The notes under the pieces are model-generated. The model was not told the origin of the DNA. It saw only the letters and a program-made list of their open reading frames with translations, and did not search any database. Positions 9,210 to 17,538 of a stretch of DNA of 55,037 nt are shown here, one piece after another. The position numbers and the translations under genes are program-made. Position 1 is the first letter of the stretch; every line of letters begins with the position of its first letter. The stretch is from Saccharopolyspora_D taberi. GTDB taxonomy: Bacteria > Actinomycetota > Actinomycetes > Mycobacteriales > Pseudonocardiaceae. The DNA lies in the NCBI RefSeq assembly GCF_039534165.1, contig NZ_BAAAUX010000027.1, positions 1 to 55,037 on the forward strand, given 5' to 3'.

Positions 9210-9242
9210 CCGCGCGGAGTCGGCCTCGTCGGCTCCGCGCGG
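9210..9242 (+). terminator. Hairpin terminator after rplI
   Basis: Arms 9210-9221 and 9231-9242 pair over 12 bp with one wobble, around a 9-nt loop, 13 nt after the rplI stop. No T-run follows, as is usual in high-GC actinobacteria. It separates the ribosomal operon from dnaB. Confidence 0.7.
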
Positions 9243-9434
9243 GATCCGGCACTCCCGGGCTCGGCGTCCGGTACGAACCTGCTTTCGCCCGTTCAGGTGT
9301 GGTGTGATCACGCCCTCACTCGGATGTCGCAGTCGTGATCACTGCTGCCACGGCGGGGACGGCTGACTCCGACACGCCGAAGAAGCACTTCGGCCGCGAC
9401 ACGCCGAGACATTTCCACGGATTCTTTCCACAGC

Positions 9435-9576
9435 TTGTACACAGGCGCTGACCTGCGGTTTCCAGTCGATCATGTCTGGTTATCCCCAGGTTATCCCCAG
9501 CTGGGTGGGAGAACTTCGTGGAGTTGTCCCCAGGCTTTCCCGACCTGTCCACATGCTGTCCCCGGGTTTGTCCACA
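9435..9576 (+). promoter_or_regulatory. Cluster of DnaA-box-like 9-mers upstream of dnaB
   Basis: In the 538-bp rplI-dnaB gap, seven 9-mers resembling the actinobacterial DnaA box TTGTCCACA lie on the same strand: TTGTACACA (9435), TTATCCCCA (9480 and 9491), TTGTCCCCA (9524), CTGTCCACA (9545), CTGTCCCCG (9556) and an exact TTGTCCACA (9568). A weaker CTTTCCACA lies at 9424. Start-to-start distances are 45, 11, 33, 21, 11 and 12 bp, close to multiples of a helical turn. The rest of the gap (9243-9423 and 9577-9735) shows no gene. The function is inferred: DnaA control of dnaB, a DnaA-titration site, or a relic origin. Confidence 0.65.
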
Positions 9577-9735
9577 GCTCGACTTGCCTGCTCCAAGCGG
9601 GCGATCTAGCTTCGCCGCGCGTGTGTCCGCGCAACCGCGCGTGATCTTGCGCGTTGGCGGCATAGGCTGCGACCGACGTCGTTGCGCCGCCCGCCGTGCG
9701 CGGTGGCGGGGCCTTCCAGGAGGTGACTGGTACCG

Positions 9736-11130
9736 GTGGCGTTGGCCGACGAACGGGGAGTCGAGCCCTCCCCCAACGGTGGTGGACCCGCGAACTACGA
9801 CGGGTCCTTCGAACGGCAGCCCCCGCAGGACATCGCCGCGGAGCAGTCCGTCCTGGGCGGCATGATGCTGAGCAAGGACGCGATCGCCGACGTCGTCGAG
9901 GTGCTGCGCCCCAGCGACTTCTACCGGCCCGCGCACCAGGCGATCTACGACTGCGTCCTGGACCTCTACGGCCGCGGCGAACCCGCGGACGCGATCACCG
10001 TCTCCGCCGAGCTCGACCGCAGGCAGGAACTCCTGCGCGTCGGCGGCGCGCCGTACATGCACACGCTGATCGCGACCGTGCCCACGGCCGCCAACGCCGG
10101 CTACTACGCCGAGATCGTCGCGGAGAAGGCGCTGCTGCGCCGGCTCGTCGAGGCGGGCACCCGCATCGTGCAGCTGGGTTACCACGGCTCCGAGGGATCA
10201 CCGATCGAAGAGGTCGTCGACCGCGCCCAGGCCGCGATCTACGACGTGACCGAACGCCGCACCAGCGAGGACTACGCGGCGCTCGAAGACCTGCTGCAAC
10301 CCACGATGGACGAGATCGACGCGATCGCGTCCCGCGGCGGCGAGTCCCAGGGCATCCCGACCGGCTTCACCGACCTCGACGCCGTCACCAACGGCCTGCA
10401 CGCGGGCCAGATGATCATCGTCGCGGCCCGTCCAGGTGTCGGAAAGTCGACGCTGGGCCTGGACTTCGCCCGGTCCTGCTCGATCAAGCACGGCATGGCC
10501 AGCGTCATCTTCTCGCTGGAGATGGGCAAGACCGAGATCGTGATGCGCATGCTGTCCGCCGAAGCGCGCATCCGCCTCGGGGACATGCGCGGTGGCCGGA
10601 TGACCGATGACGACTGGACCCGGCTCGCGCGGCGGATGAGCGAGATCAGCGAGGCGCCGCTGTTCGTCGACGACTCGCCGAACCTGACGATGATGGAGAT
10701 CCGCGCGAAGGCCCGCAGGCTCAAGCAGCGCAACGACATCCAGCTCATCGTCGTCGACTACATGCAGCTGATGACCTCGGGCAAGCGCGTCGAGTCCCGG
10801 CAGCAGGAGGTCTCGGAGTTCTCCCGGAACCTCAAGCTGCTGGCCAAGGAGCTCGAAGTCCCGGTCGTGGCGATCTCCCAGCTGAACCGAGGACCCGAGC
10901 AGCGCACCGACAAGAAGCCGCAGCTGTCCGACCTGCGCGAGTCCGGTTCGCTGGAGCAGGACGCCGACATGGTCATCCTGATCCACCGCCCCGACGCCTT
11001 CGAGCGCGACGACCCGCGCATGGGCGAAGCGGACCTGATACTGGCCAAGCACCGTGCGGGCCCGCAGGCCACCGTGACCGTCGCGCACCAGCTGCACTAC
11101 AGCCGTTTCGTCGACATGGCCCAGGAATAG
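9736..11130 (+). CDS. dnaB: Replicative DNA helicase DnaB, intein-free
   Basis: It encodes 464 residues from a GTG at 9736, after AGGAGGTGA (9718-9726). The N-terminal DnaG-interacting domain (about 30-135) begins PPQDIAAEQSVLGGMML. A RecA-type ATPase domain has the Walker A ARPGVGKST (231-239), Walker B LIVVDYMQLM, and the terminal DMVILIHRPD and KHRAGPQATVTV motifs. It unwinds DNA as a hexamer at the fork. Many actinobacterial dnaB genes, including that of M. tuberculosis, carry an intein near the P-loop; none is present here. The unusual DnaA-box cluster lies in its upstream region. Confidence 0.98.
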   Translation: MALADERGVEPSPNGGGPANYDGSFERQPPQDIAAEQSVLGGMMLSKDAIADVVEVLRPSDFYRPAHQAIYDCVLDLYGRGEPADAITVSAELDRRQELLRVGGAPYMHTLIATVPTAANAGYYAEIVAEKALLRRLVEAGTRIVQLGYHGSEGSPIEEVVDRAQAAIYDVTERRTSEDYAALEDLLQPTMDEIDAIASRGGESQGIPTGFTDLDAVTNGLHAGQMIIVAARPGVGKSTLGLDFARSCSIKHGMASVIFSLEMGKTEIVMRMLSAEARIRLGDMRGGRMTDDDWTRLARRMSEISEAPLFVDDSPNLTMMEIRAKARRLKQRNDIQLIVVDYMQLMTSGKRVESRQQEVSEFSRNLKLLAKELEVPVVAISQLNRGPEQRTDKKPQLSDLRESGSLEQDADMVILIHRPDAFERDDPRMGEADLILAKHRAGPQATVTVAHQLHYSRFVDMAQE

Positions 11131-11278
11131 GGCAGGGTTGTAGGGTCTCCAAGCTGGCTTCATTTCCTCGGCAGCCACTTCATCTCCGCTTCATCTGTGA
11201 AGTAAAGATGAGACTGGGGCGTCCGGGTGGTGGTCGTGGGCACCTCGTATCCGAGCTGCTGCTGATCAGGTCGGTTGG

Positions 11279-12280
11279 TCAGGACGTTGGCTTGACGTTT
11301 GGCCTGAACGTGGCGCGGTATGTGCGCGGTCGGTGTCCGGTCAGCCTGGCGAAGACAGTGCTGAACGTTCCAGGGTCGTGGTATCCGACCTCGACGGCGA
11401 TGCTGGCGACTGTCTTTTCCGTGGTCTCCAGGAGATGTTTCGCCTTGCGCACTCGCCTCGCCTGGAGGTAGTCGAGCGGGGTTTGGCCGGTCTCGCGGCG
11501 AAATCGCCGTAGCAGGGTTCGGGTGCTGACGTGGAACGTTGCGGCGAGCAGCCCGAGGTCGTAACGCTCGCGCATGTTCTGGTCGAGCCATCGTTTGACG
11601 CTGTGGGAGAACTCGCTGCCCGTCGCCGGCAACAGTGCCGCGTCGACATAGGGCGTCTGGCTCGATCGCGCGTCGTCGACGAGTGCGATGCGAGCGGTGG
11701 CGCGGGCAACGCTGTTGCCGTCGTGTTCGCGGATGAGGCCCAGGGCGAAGTCGTACATCGCGCTGAACGCGCCCGTTGTGGTGATCCCGCTGTCGGTGAC
11801 CACGAGCTTTTCTGGCCGCACGTTCGTGCGTGGGCATCGGTCGGCAAGCCGGTCGGCGAACAGCCACGAGGTTGTTGACTGGCGCCCGTCGAGCAGGCCG
11901 GCGTCGGCCAGCAGGAACGCTCCGACGCAGATCGAAACCACAGCGACTCCCGATTGCGCGCCGGATCTGATGGTGTCGATTTCGGGGCCGAGGGAGCGCA
12001 GTGTCACGTCGAGGTCGAGTGCGGTGTGCAGCTCGAATCCCGGTACGACGAGGACGTCGAGGACGTCGACGTCACGTGTTGGGGCGACGGTGAGCACCGC
12101 GCCGCCGGAGGCGACCACGCGCCGCCGTGGCGAGAGGATGGAGACCTCGTACGAGGAACCACTGGCCGCGCTGCCGGCGGCGACGTGCGAGGCCATGGTG
12201 AGCAGATCGGGCACCCCGAACACCTCTGAAGCGAAGCACCCTGGATAGGCAAGCACGCCAACGCGAAGTGGGATCGCCAT
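11279..12280 (-). CDS. GlxA-family transcriptional regulator (DJ-1/PfpI domain plus AraC HTH)
   Basis: It encodes 333 residues from the ATG at 12280 (MAIPLRVGVLAYPG). The N-terminal DJ-1/PfpI domain (about 1-190) has VVSICVGAFLLADAGLLDG, with Cys in the nucleophile-elbow position. The C-terminal AraC double helix-turn-helix (about 215-325) has STRTLLRRFRRETGQTPLDYL and VGYHDPGTFSTVF. Such proteins are DNA-binding regulators, generally not peptidases. It is divergent from the dienelactone hydrolase gene (74 nt between starts), which it probably controls. Codon third positions look less GC-rich by eye than in the core genes, which hints at acquisition. Confidence 0.9.
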   Translation of the reverse strand: MAIPLRVGVLAYPGCFASEVFGVPDLLTMASHVAAGSAASGSSYEVSILSPRRRVVASGGAVLTVAPTRDVDVLDVLVVPGFELHTALDLDVTLRSLGPEIDTIRSGAQSGVAVVSICVGAFLLADAGLLDGRQSTTSWLFADRLADRCPRTNVRPEKLVVTDSGITTTGAFSAMYDFALGLIREHDGNSVARATARIALVDDARSSQTPYVDAALLPATGSEFSHSVKRWLDQNMRERYDLGLLAATFHVSTRTLLRRFRRETGQTPLDYLQARRVRKAKHLLETTEKTVASIAVEVGYHDPGTFSTVFARLTGHRPRTYRATFRPNVKPTS

Positions 12281-12354
12281 GGTGGCGAGATTACCCGGAT
12301 ATGTGGCGATCTCGCCTCTTGTCGGAGGCAGGGGCAACGCATGAGAGTGATGCG

Positions 12355-13251
12355 ATGGCGATCACCGAGGGACGGGCGGACGACACACTCGCGGACTTTT
12401 CGGCGCGGCTTGTCGACGTTGAGGGTGTCAGCAAGACCGTCTGCGTGGCCGGGTCTGGACCGGGTGTTGTGCTGATGCCGGAAATGCCCGGCATCAGCCC
12501 AGATGTCATCCGTTTCGCGCGCTGGATACGGGACGCGGGATTCACGGTCTACCTTCCGTCGTTGTTCGGTGTCGACGGCGCCTTCCCCACCACCGCCGAG
12601 GGGGAGAAGGTCGTCCGACGCGCCTGCGTCAGCGCCGAGTTCCGGGCGTTCGCCGGTGGCGGTACGAGCCCCGTCACAGCCTGGCTGCGGGGGCTGGCGA
12701 GGACGGCGCTGGCGGAATGTGGCGGGCCGGGTGTAGGTGCGATCGGGCTCTGCTTCACCGGCAACTTCGCGCTCACCATGACACTCGAATCGGCCGTCAT
12801 CGCGCCGGTGGTCAACCATCCTTCGCTGCCCCTGGACGACCCTGGCGGACTGGAAATCAGCGACGAGGACGCCGTCACGATCCGCGAGCGCATCGAGCGC
12901 GATGGGCTGACGGTGCTCGCCTACCGCTTCGACAACGACCGGTGGTGCACAGGGCAGCGGTTCGCCGCCTACCGGGCGCTGCTGGGCGACGCGTTCGACG
13001 ACCGTGTCCTTCCGGGTGAGGCAGCCAATCCCAATCCGCCGCCGTTCTTCCGCGACATCGTTGGCTGCCCCCACAGCGTCGTCACCGCTCACCTCGTCGA
13101 CCAGCAGGGACACCCCACGCTGCGCGCCAGAGACGAGATCCTTGCCTTTCTCGCCACGCGACTCGGCCACGACCAGCCGCCGAGGAAACGTCACGGATTT
13201 GAGACTGATCTTGATGACATCACGGTGAGACAACCGAAAAACCCCAGGTGA
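12355..13251 (+). CDS. Dienelactone hydrolase-family protein
   Basis: It encodes 298 residues from the ATG at 12355; an ATG at 12301 is in frame but would add a non-homologous, basic segment. It shows the DLH pattern: MPEMPGISP near residue 40, the nucleophile elbow GLCFTG (Cys nucleophile), FDNDRW and QGHPTLRAR with the likely catalytic His. Family members are alpha/beta hydrolases that open lactone or ester bonds; the substrate here is unknown. It is paired with the divergent GlxA-type regulator. Function beyond the hydrolase fold is not certain. Confidence 0.82.
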   Translation: MAITEGRADDTLADFSARLVDVEGVSKTVCVAGSGPGVVLMPEMPGISPDVIRFARWIRDAGFTVYLPSLFGVDGAFPTTAEGEKVVRRACVSAEFRAFAGGGTSPVTAWLRGLARTALAECGGPGVGAIGLCFTGNFALTMTLESAVIAPVVNHPSLPLDDPGGLEISDEDAVTIRERIERDGLTVLAYRFDNDRWCTGQRFAAYRALLGDAFDDRVLPGEAANPNPPPFFRDIVGCPHSVVTAHLVDQQGHPTLRARDEILAFLATRLGHDQPPRKRHGFETDLDDITVRQPKNPR

Positions 13252-13392
13252 CACAAGATCGACATGTCACGCACGGTGAGACCCTACAGCTGCAGGGGCT
13301 CGACGACACCATCCCGCGCTGCGCGGTGGCGGTGTCACACAGAGGTGAGAGGCTGCCGCACGAAGCGCGCCCAACCCGGAGGAGCTGACACC

Positions 13393-13998
13393 GTGAAGCT
13401 GACGACGATCACGAACATCTCCGTCGACGGAGTGATGCAGGGACTCGGCGGGCGGGACGAGGACCGCAGGGGCGGATTCGAGCGCGGCGGGTGGGCCTTG
13501 CCGCTGTTCGACGACGAGGCCGAGACGTTGCTCGGCGAGGTCTACCAGCGCGCCGACGCGTTCCTGTTCGGTCGGCGGACCTATGAGATCTTCGCCGGTT
13601 CCTGGGGTGCGATGGAAGATCCGAGCAGCAGTCCCATCGGAGCGGCGTTGAACGCGCGGCCCAAGTACGTCGCGTCGACCACGCTCACCGACCCGCAGTG
13701 GGCGGACACGACCGTCCTCTCCGGTGACGTCGCGGCCGCCGTCCGCGAGCTGAAGGCCAGGCCGGGTGGTGAGCTGCAGGTGCACGGCAGCGGCAGCCTG
13801 GTCCGGCGGCTGTTCGACGACCAGCTGGTCGACGAGATCACCCTGCTCATCTATCCCGTGGTCGTCGGCCAGGGCACGCGGCTGTTCCCCGACGCCGGCC
13901 CGGATGCGGCGCTTGACCTGGTCGACTCGCGGGTCACCGCGACGGGGATAACGATCCAGGTCTACCGGCCCAGCGGGCGCCCGCAGTACGCGACCTGA
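13393..13998 (+). CDS. RibD C-terminal/dihydrofolate reductase-like protein
   Basis: It encodes 201 residues from the GTG at 13393, after GGAGGAGCTGA. Family landmarks are ITNISVDGVMQG, the NADPH-site segments ADAFLFGRRTYEIF and LQVHGSGSLVRRLFDD, and LLIYPVVVGQGTRLF. RibD-C stand-alone proteins bind NADPH and usually reduce unknown small substrates; they are distinct from true DHFR. The gap of 141 bp from the previous gene shows no other feature. A terminator shared with the convergent hydrolase gene follows. Confidence 0.88.
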   Translation: MKLTTITNISVDGVMQGLGGRDEDRRGGFERGGWALPLFDDEAETLLGEVYQRADAFLFGRRTYEIFAGSWGAMEDPSSSPIGAALNARPKYVASTTLTDPQWADTTVLSGDVAAAVRELKARPGGELQVHGSGSLVRRLFDDQLVDEITLLIYPVVVGQGTRLFPDAGPDAALDLVDSRVTATGITIQVYRPSGRPQYAT

Positions 13999-14076
13999 GG
14001 CACGTCAGTCGGGCACCGCGAGCTGTTCGACCATGCTGCGCTGGACCACGTTGCCGGACAGCTCGCGCGCTTCAAC

Positions 14077-14105
14077 GCTGAGGCACCCTGACGCTGTGCC
14101 TCAGC
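14077..14105. terminator. Bidirectional hairpin terminator
   Basis: A perfect 10-bp stem (14077-14086 with 14096-14105) and a 9-nt loop sit between the convergent RibD-C and alpha/beta hydrolase genes. The right arm overlaps the last codons of the minus-strand gene. Confidence 0.75.
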
Positions 14106-14886
14106 GCAGCTCCAGATGGCGGCGGAACCACGTGGTCAGCCCGGTGTCCACCGCCCGCGCCTGCGGCAGCTGCGGAGCGGGCTCGATGCCGGGCTCGTCC
14201 GCGAGCGGGTGCGCCAACCCGGGAACCCGCAGCAGCTCGGCCCGTTCCCCCAGCGCGCCGACGAGGTCGGACGCGTCGGTGCGCAGGGCCGGGTGGTCCT
14301 GCTCGCCGCTGACGACCAGCAGCGGTGCGGTGATGGCGTCCGCCTTGGTGACGAAGTCCAGGCTGTCGGCGATCTTCCCGGACTCGGCGTCGTAGGCGTA
14401 CTCGCCGGGGAACAGGTCGACGACGGAGCGGATCCGGATCGCCGCGTTCACGACGGCGCCTGCGAAGACCGGCGTCCCGGTCTCGGCGAGCACCCGCAGC
14501 GCGACAGCCCCGCCCAGCGAGCCCCCGAGCACGCCGATCGGGCCGTCGTCGACCGGCAACTGCGCGCGGATCGACGCCAGCGCGGCCGGGAACTCCTCGG
14601 TCGCCTGCCGGACGAACGGGTGCAGGAAGGACATCAACGGGTCGGTGCTGAACAGCTCCACGATGGCGTCCGTGCTGCCGTCGACCATGCGCGCTCCGCA
14701 CATCGGCATGCCGAGGTGCACCCGCCACGCGGGCAGGTCGTGCATCGGCAGGGCGGCGGCGAACGCGGCGTCCGACCTCGGTGCGTCGAGCATGTGCCAG
14801 GTGACGATCAGCGGCGCGCTGCCGCCGTCGGCCGGTGGCAGTGCGGTGAACGGGACGTCGGCGGCAGTGCCCGTGATTGTGCGCAT
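14101..14886 (-). CDS. Alpha/beta hydrolase family protein
   Basis: The 261-residue protein shows the nucleophile elbow GGSLGG (around residue 123), a late ISGEQDHPALRT-like acid loop (VVSGEQDHPALRT) and GLAHPLADEPG carrying the likely catalytic His. An early LIVTWHMLDAP corresponds to strand 3 with a region for the oxyanion hole. It is probably cytoplasmic, with no signal peptide. The start is ATG 14886. Substrate unknown; carboxylesterase or lactonase activity is plausible. Confidence 0.82.
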   Translation of the reverse strand: MRTITGTAADVPFTALPPADGGSAPLIVTWHMLDAPRSDAAFAAALPMHDLPAWRVHLGMPMCGARMVDGSTDAIVELFSTDPLMSFLHPFVRQATEEFPAALASIRAQLPVDDGPIGVLGGSLGGAVALRVLAETGTPVFAGAVVNAAIRIRSVVDLFPGEYAYDAESGKIADSLDFVTKADAITAPLLVVSGEQDHPALRTDASDLVGALGERAELLRVPGLAHPLADEPGIEPAPQLPQARAVDTGLTTWFRRHLELR

Positions 14887-14943
14887 GCGGCCACAGTAGA
14901 TCCGCCGACGCAGGCCGGGAATCCGTTATCGCTGCTGGTGAAA

Positions 14944-16179
14944 TCAGTACAGCGGGAACGCCCAGCCGCCGGGGTAGAACGGTTCCCGGTCGCCTCGGAA
15001 GGCGGCCGAGGTCCGGGCCAGCGCACCCGGTCGCAGCTCCTCGACCAGACCCGCGGCCGCGAGCGACGTCAGCGTCGTGCCGCCCAGGAACGCCGCGCCG
15101 AGCTCCGCCACGTCCAGCCGCAGATCGGCGGATTCCTCGGTGCGCTCGCAGCTGACGGCATCGCCGTCCGCCCGCAGGCGGTAGCGGCCGGTGTTCCACG
15201 GGCAGAAGCTGTCGTCGACCTCCAGCACCACGTCGAGCGGCGCCGAGTACCGGCGCACTTCCAGCGCGCGGTCGACGTCGACCAGCCGGACCCACAATCT
15301 GTCTACTGTGGATGGACGCAGGGAACGCGGGTCCGTCAGCATGTGCTGCAGCGGTTCGTCCACGGCGCCCTCGTACTCGATCCACGGAGCCAGGTCGATT
15401 CCGACGAGATACCGCCAAAGCGCGGCGTATGCGGAACGGGTGAGCGCTGCCAGCTCCTCCACCACCACAGTGCCGACGTCGTTCCCGCGCGCTTCGCGAT
15501 GGCGGTAGCTGACGTAGCCGGTGGTCCGGCCGTCCGGTTCCTGGTGCAGGGCGAACCGCAGCGAGGTCGCGCCGCCGCGCGCGTGCGGCTCGTCGAAGAA
15601 GCGGACCTTCCAGTGCTCTTCGCCCCGGTCCGGCCAGCCGACCGACGTCGTTCTGACCGCGTCGTAGACCTTCTCGATCTGCCGGAGCGCCTGGGCGCGG
15701 TTGACGAGCCGGATCGAACCGCCGCCGAAATCCGTGCCGGGGCGGAAGAACATCGCGCGCTTCTCGCACCGGAGCCGGCTCCCCCGCGTGGCGGGGCCGT
15801 AGCCGTACCTGCCGTAGATCGCCGCTTCCGCGGGGCGCAGCGCGGCGATCGGCTCCAAGCCCTGCTCGTGCAGGTCCGTGAGCTGGCGGCGCATCATCGA
15901 GGTGAGGATGCCGCGGCGCCGGTGCGTTGGCGTCACGCCGACCGTGGCGACGCCCGCGACGGGCGTGACCGCACCGGGCACGGTCAGCATCCGGGGGTAC
16001 AGCGAAGCCCCTCCCACGGGCGTGTCCTGGTCGAACGCGGCGATGGTGCGCCGCAGGTCCGTGGCCGCCCGCTGGTTGGCGATCTCCTGGTGGGAGCGGT
16101 CCATTCCGTAGGTGTCGGCGATCATCCGCGCCCACGCCTCGAACTCGTCTTCGGTGATGGGACGAAGCGGATAGGCCAT
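14944..16179 (-). CDS. eis: Eis-like GNAT N-acetyltransferase
   Basis: It encodes 411 residues from the ATG at 16179 (MAYPLRPITEDEFEAWARM); the open frame continues further but without homology. The tripartite Eis layout is visible: an N-terminal GNAT domain with GVATVGVTPTHRRRGIL (acetyl-CoA loop) and IYGRYGYGPAT, a second GNAT-like domain (about 150-290), and a C-terminal SCP2-like region ending FYPGGWAFPLY. Eis proteins acetylate several amines of aminoglycosides and also lysines, and act as hexamers. The length fits. It is divergent from the methyltransferase gene across 48 bp. Confidence 0.88.
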   Translation of the reverse strand: MAYPLRPITEDEFEAWARMIADTYGMDRSHQEIANQRAATDLRRTIAAFDQDTPVGGASLYPRMLTVPGAVTPVAGVATVGVTPTHRRRGILTSMMRRQLTDLHEQGLEPIAALRPAEAAIYGRYGYGPATRGSRLRCEKRAMFFRPGTDFGGGSIRLVNRAQALRQIEKVYDAVRTTSVGWPDRGEEHWKVRFFDEPHARGGATSLRFALHQEPDGRTTGYVSYRHREARGNDVGTVVVEELAALTRSAYAALWRYLVGIDLAPWIEYEGAVDEPLQHMLTDPRSLRPSTVDRLWVRLVDVDRALEVRRYSAPLDVVLEVDDSFCPWNTGRYRLRADGDAVSCERTEESADLRLDVAELGAAFLGGTTLTSLAAAGLVEELRPGALARTSAAFRGDREPFYPGGWAFPLY

Positions 16180-16227
16180 GGCACCTGTGTAGTACGCGGA
16201 GAACGCCGTTGCGACCGGTTTTTCCGT

Positions 16228-16830
16228 ATGGTCGTGTGGATGGACCCGCTGCACTGGGACAAGATGTACCGCAGCCGCGACCAGGTTTTCAGCGGCGAAC
16301 CCAACGGTGTGCTCGTCGCGGAGGTCACCGAACTGCCCGCGGGGCGAGCCCTCGACGTGGGGTGCGGTGAAGGCGCCGACGCGCTCTGGCTCGCCGGACG
16401 CGGCTGGCAGGTCACCGCGGTCGACATCTCCCCCGTCGCCCTGCAACGCGCCGCTGCCGCGGACACCACCGGCCGCGTGACGTGGACGAACGCCGACCTG
16501 ATCAGCACGCCGCCCCCGGCGGGTGCGTTCGACCTGGTGTCCGTCCAGTACTTCCCGCTCGTGCGGCAGCCCGGCCACGCCGCGCTGCGCGGCCTGCTGG
16601 ACGCCGTCGCACCCGGCGGCACCTTCCTCTTCGCCAGCCACGACCTCGCGGACCTGACCCCGCGTCCGGAAGAGGGCTTCGACCCCCGCGACTACTACCA
16701 GCCCAGCGAAGTCGCCGGGATCCTCGGCGACGACTGGACCGTGCTGGTCGACGAAACCCGCCCGCGCGCCACACCCGCCGGGACGCACCACACCCACGAC
16801 ACCGTCCTGCGAGCGCGCCGCTCGCGGTGA
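16228..16830 (+). CDS. Class I SAM-dependent methyltransferase
   Basis: It encodes 200 residues from ATG 16228, or 196 from ATG 16240, whose context (MDPLHWDKMY) is the usual start of this family. Motif I is ALDVGCGEGADALWLA, then VTAVDISPVAL and LVSVQYFPL. The protein ends with a typical beta-hairpin (HDTVLRARRS). It resembles small-molecule or tellurite-type methyltransferases; the substrate is unknown. No clear ribosome-binding site is visible, so translation may be leaderless. An imperfect inverted repeat (about 16850-16884) follows and may act as terminator. Confidence 0.83.
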   Translation: MVVWMDPLHWDKMYRSRDQVFSGEPNGVLVAEVTELPAGRALDVGCGEGADALWLAGRGWQVTAVDISPVALQRAAAADTTGRVTWTNADLISTPPPAGAFDLVSVQYFPLVRQPGHAALRGLLDAVAPGGTFLFASHDLADLTPRPEEGFDPRDYYQPSEVAGILGDDWTVLVDETRPRATPAGTHHTHDTVLRARRSR

Positions 16831-16935
16831 TCCGGATTCGGGTTGGACACATCCGCCACCGCCAACGGCATAGGTGGTAGCGGATGACCGATTCGAACGA
16901 GGAGATGTCGTGCGGCATCAACGTGCGAGGCGCCC

Positions 16936-17538
16936 ATGACCGCCACCAGCGCTTGTCCCCGCGCGGCATGCGCCTGCGCTCTGCGGGATTTGCGGTCGGG
17001 TAGCTGCCCGGCCCTGGAACCGGACGTGTCCGAAGGCGAACTGCTGGGCGCGGCCTTCACGGCGTTCCACGACGCGCACCGGGTGAACTTCCTGAAGTAC
17101 GCGCGTGCTCGCGGACTTTCCTTCCACGACGCCGAAGACGTGGTCAACGACGCCTTCGTGCAGCTGTACCGGAACCGGGAACGCCTTGCGAACAGCGACA
17201 ATCCGGCCGCGCTCGGCTTCAAGGTCGTCCGGGACGCCGTCGCCGACCACTGCCGCCGCCAGGACCGGCAACCGGTGCCGACAGCCGCCGTCGACGACCG
17301 CCCGGGGCCGGACGAGGTCACCGCTGTGGTCACCCGGGTCGACCTGGAACGGGCGATCGACCAGCTGCCGCAGCGCCGGGCGGACTGCATGCGGCTGCAC
17401 GCGTTCCTGGACCAGGACGCCCGGGCCATCGCCGACTACCTGGAGATCAGCGTGTCGGCGGTCCGGACGCACCTGTACCTCGCGCGCCGGCACCTCGCCA
17501 AGAGGTTCACCAAGGAGGGGGGACGTCGTGGACTTTGA
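16936..17538 (+). CDS. ECF-like sigma-70 family factor
   Basis: The ATG at 16936 gives 200 residues; GAGG lies 6-9 nt upstream. An internal GTG at 17026 (residue 31) is the main alternative. Region sigma2 (about 40-105) includes LSFHDAEDVVNDAFVQLYR. Region sigma4 (about 135-190) includes LPQRRADCMRLHAFLDQD and ISVSAVRTHLYLARRHL. If the first start is right, the N-terminus has four Cys (7, 12, 14, 24). There is no adjacent anti-sigma gene of a known class; instead it overlaps a WhiB-like gene by 11 nt, so the two are translationally coupled. Confidence 0.82.
   Translation: MTATSACPRAACACALRDLRSGSCPALEPDVSEGELLGAAFTAFHDAHRVNFLKYARARGLSFHDAEDVVNDAFVQLYRNRERLANSDNPAALGFKVVRDAVADHCRRQDRQPVPTAAVDDRPGPDEVTAVVTRVDLERAIDQLPQRRADCMRLHAFLDQDARAIADYLEISVSAVRTHLYLARRHLAKRFTKEGGRRGL

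Noticed and set aside
13999..14076. Minus-strand frame ending SVEARELSGNVVQRSMVEQL-AVPD
   Set aside because: It could be the tail of a lost gene, but only about 30 codons without a start remain and no family is recognisable.
16850..16884. Imperfect inverted repeat upstream of the sigma operon as a riboswitch
   Set aside because: The arms contain an insertion and the element is most simply the terminator of the methyltransferase.
16905..17003. 32-codon frame MSCGINVRGAHDR... overlapping the sigma factor start
   Set aside because: AGGAG abuts the ATG directly, leaving too little space, and the frame has no hydrophobic or conserved-looking part.
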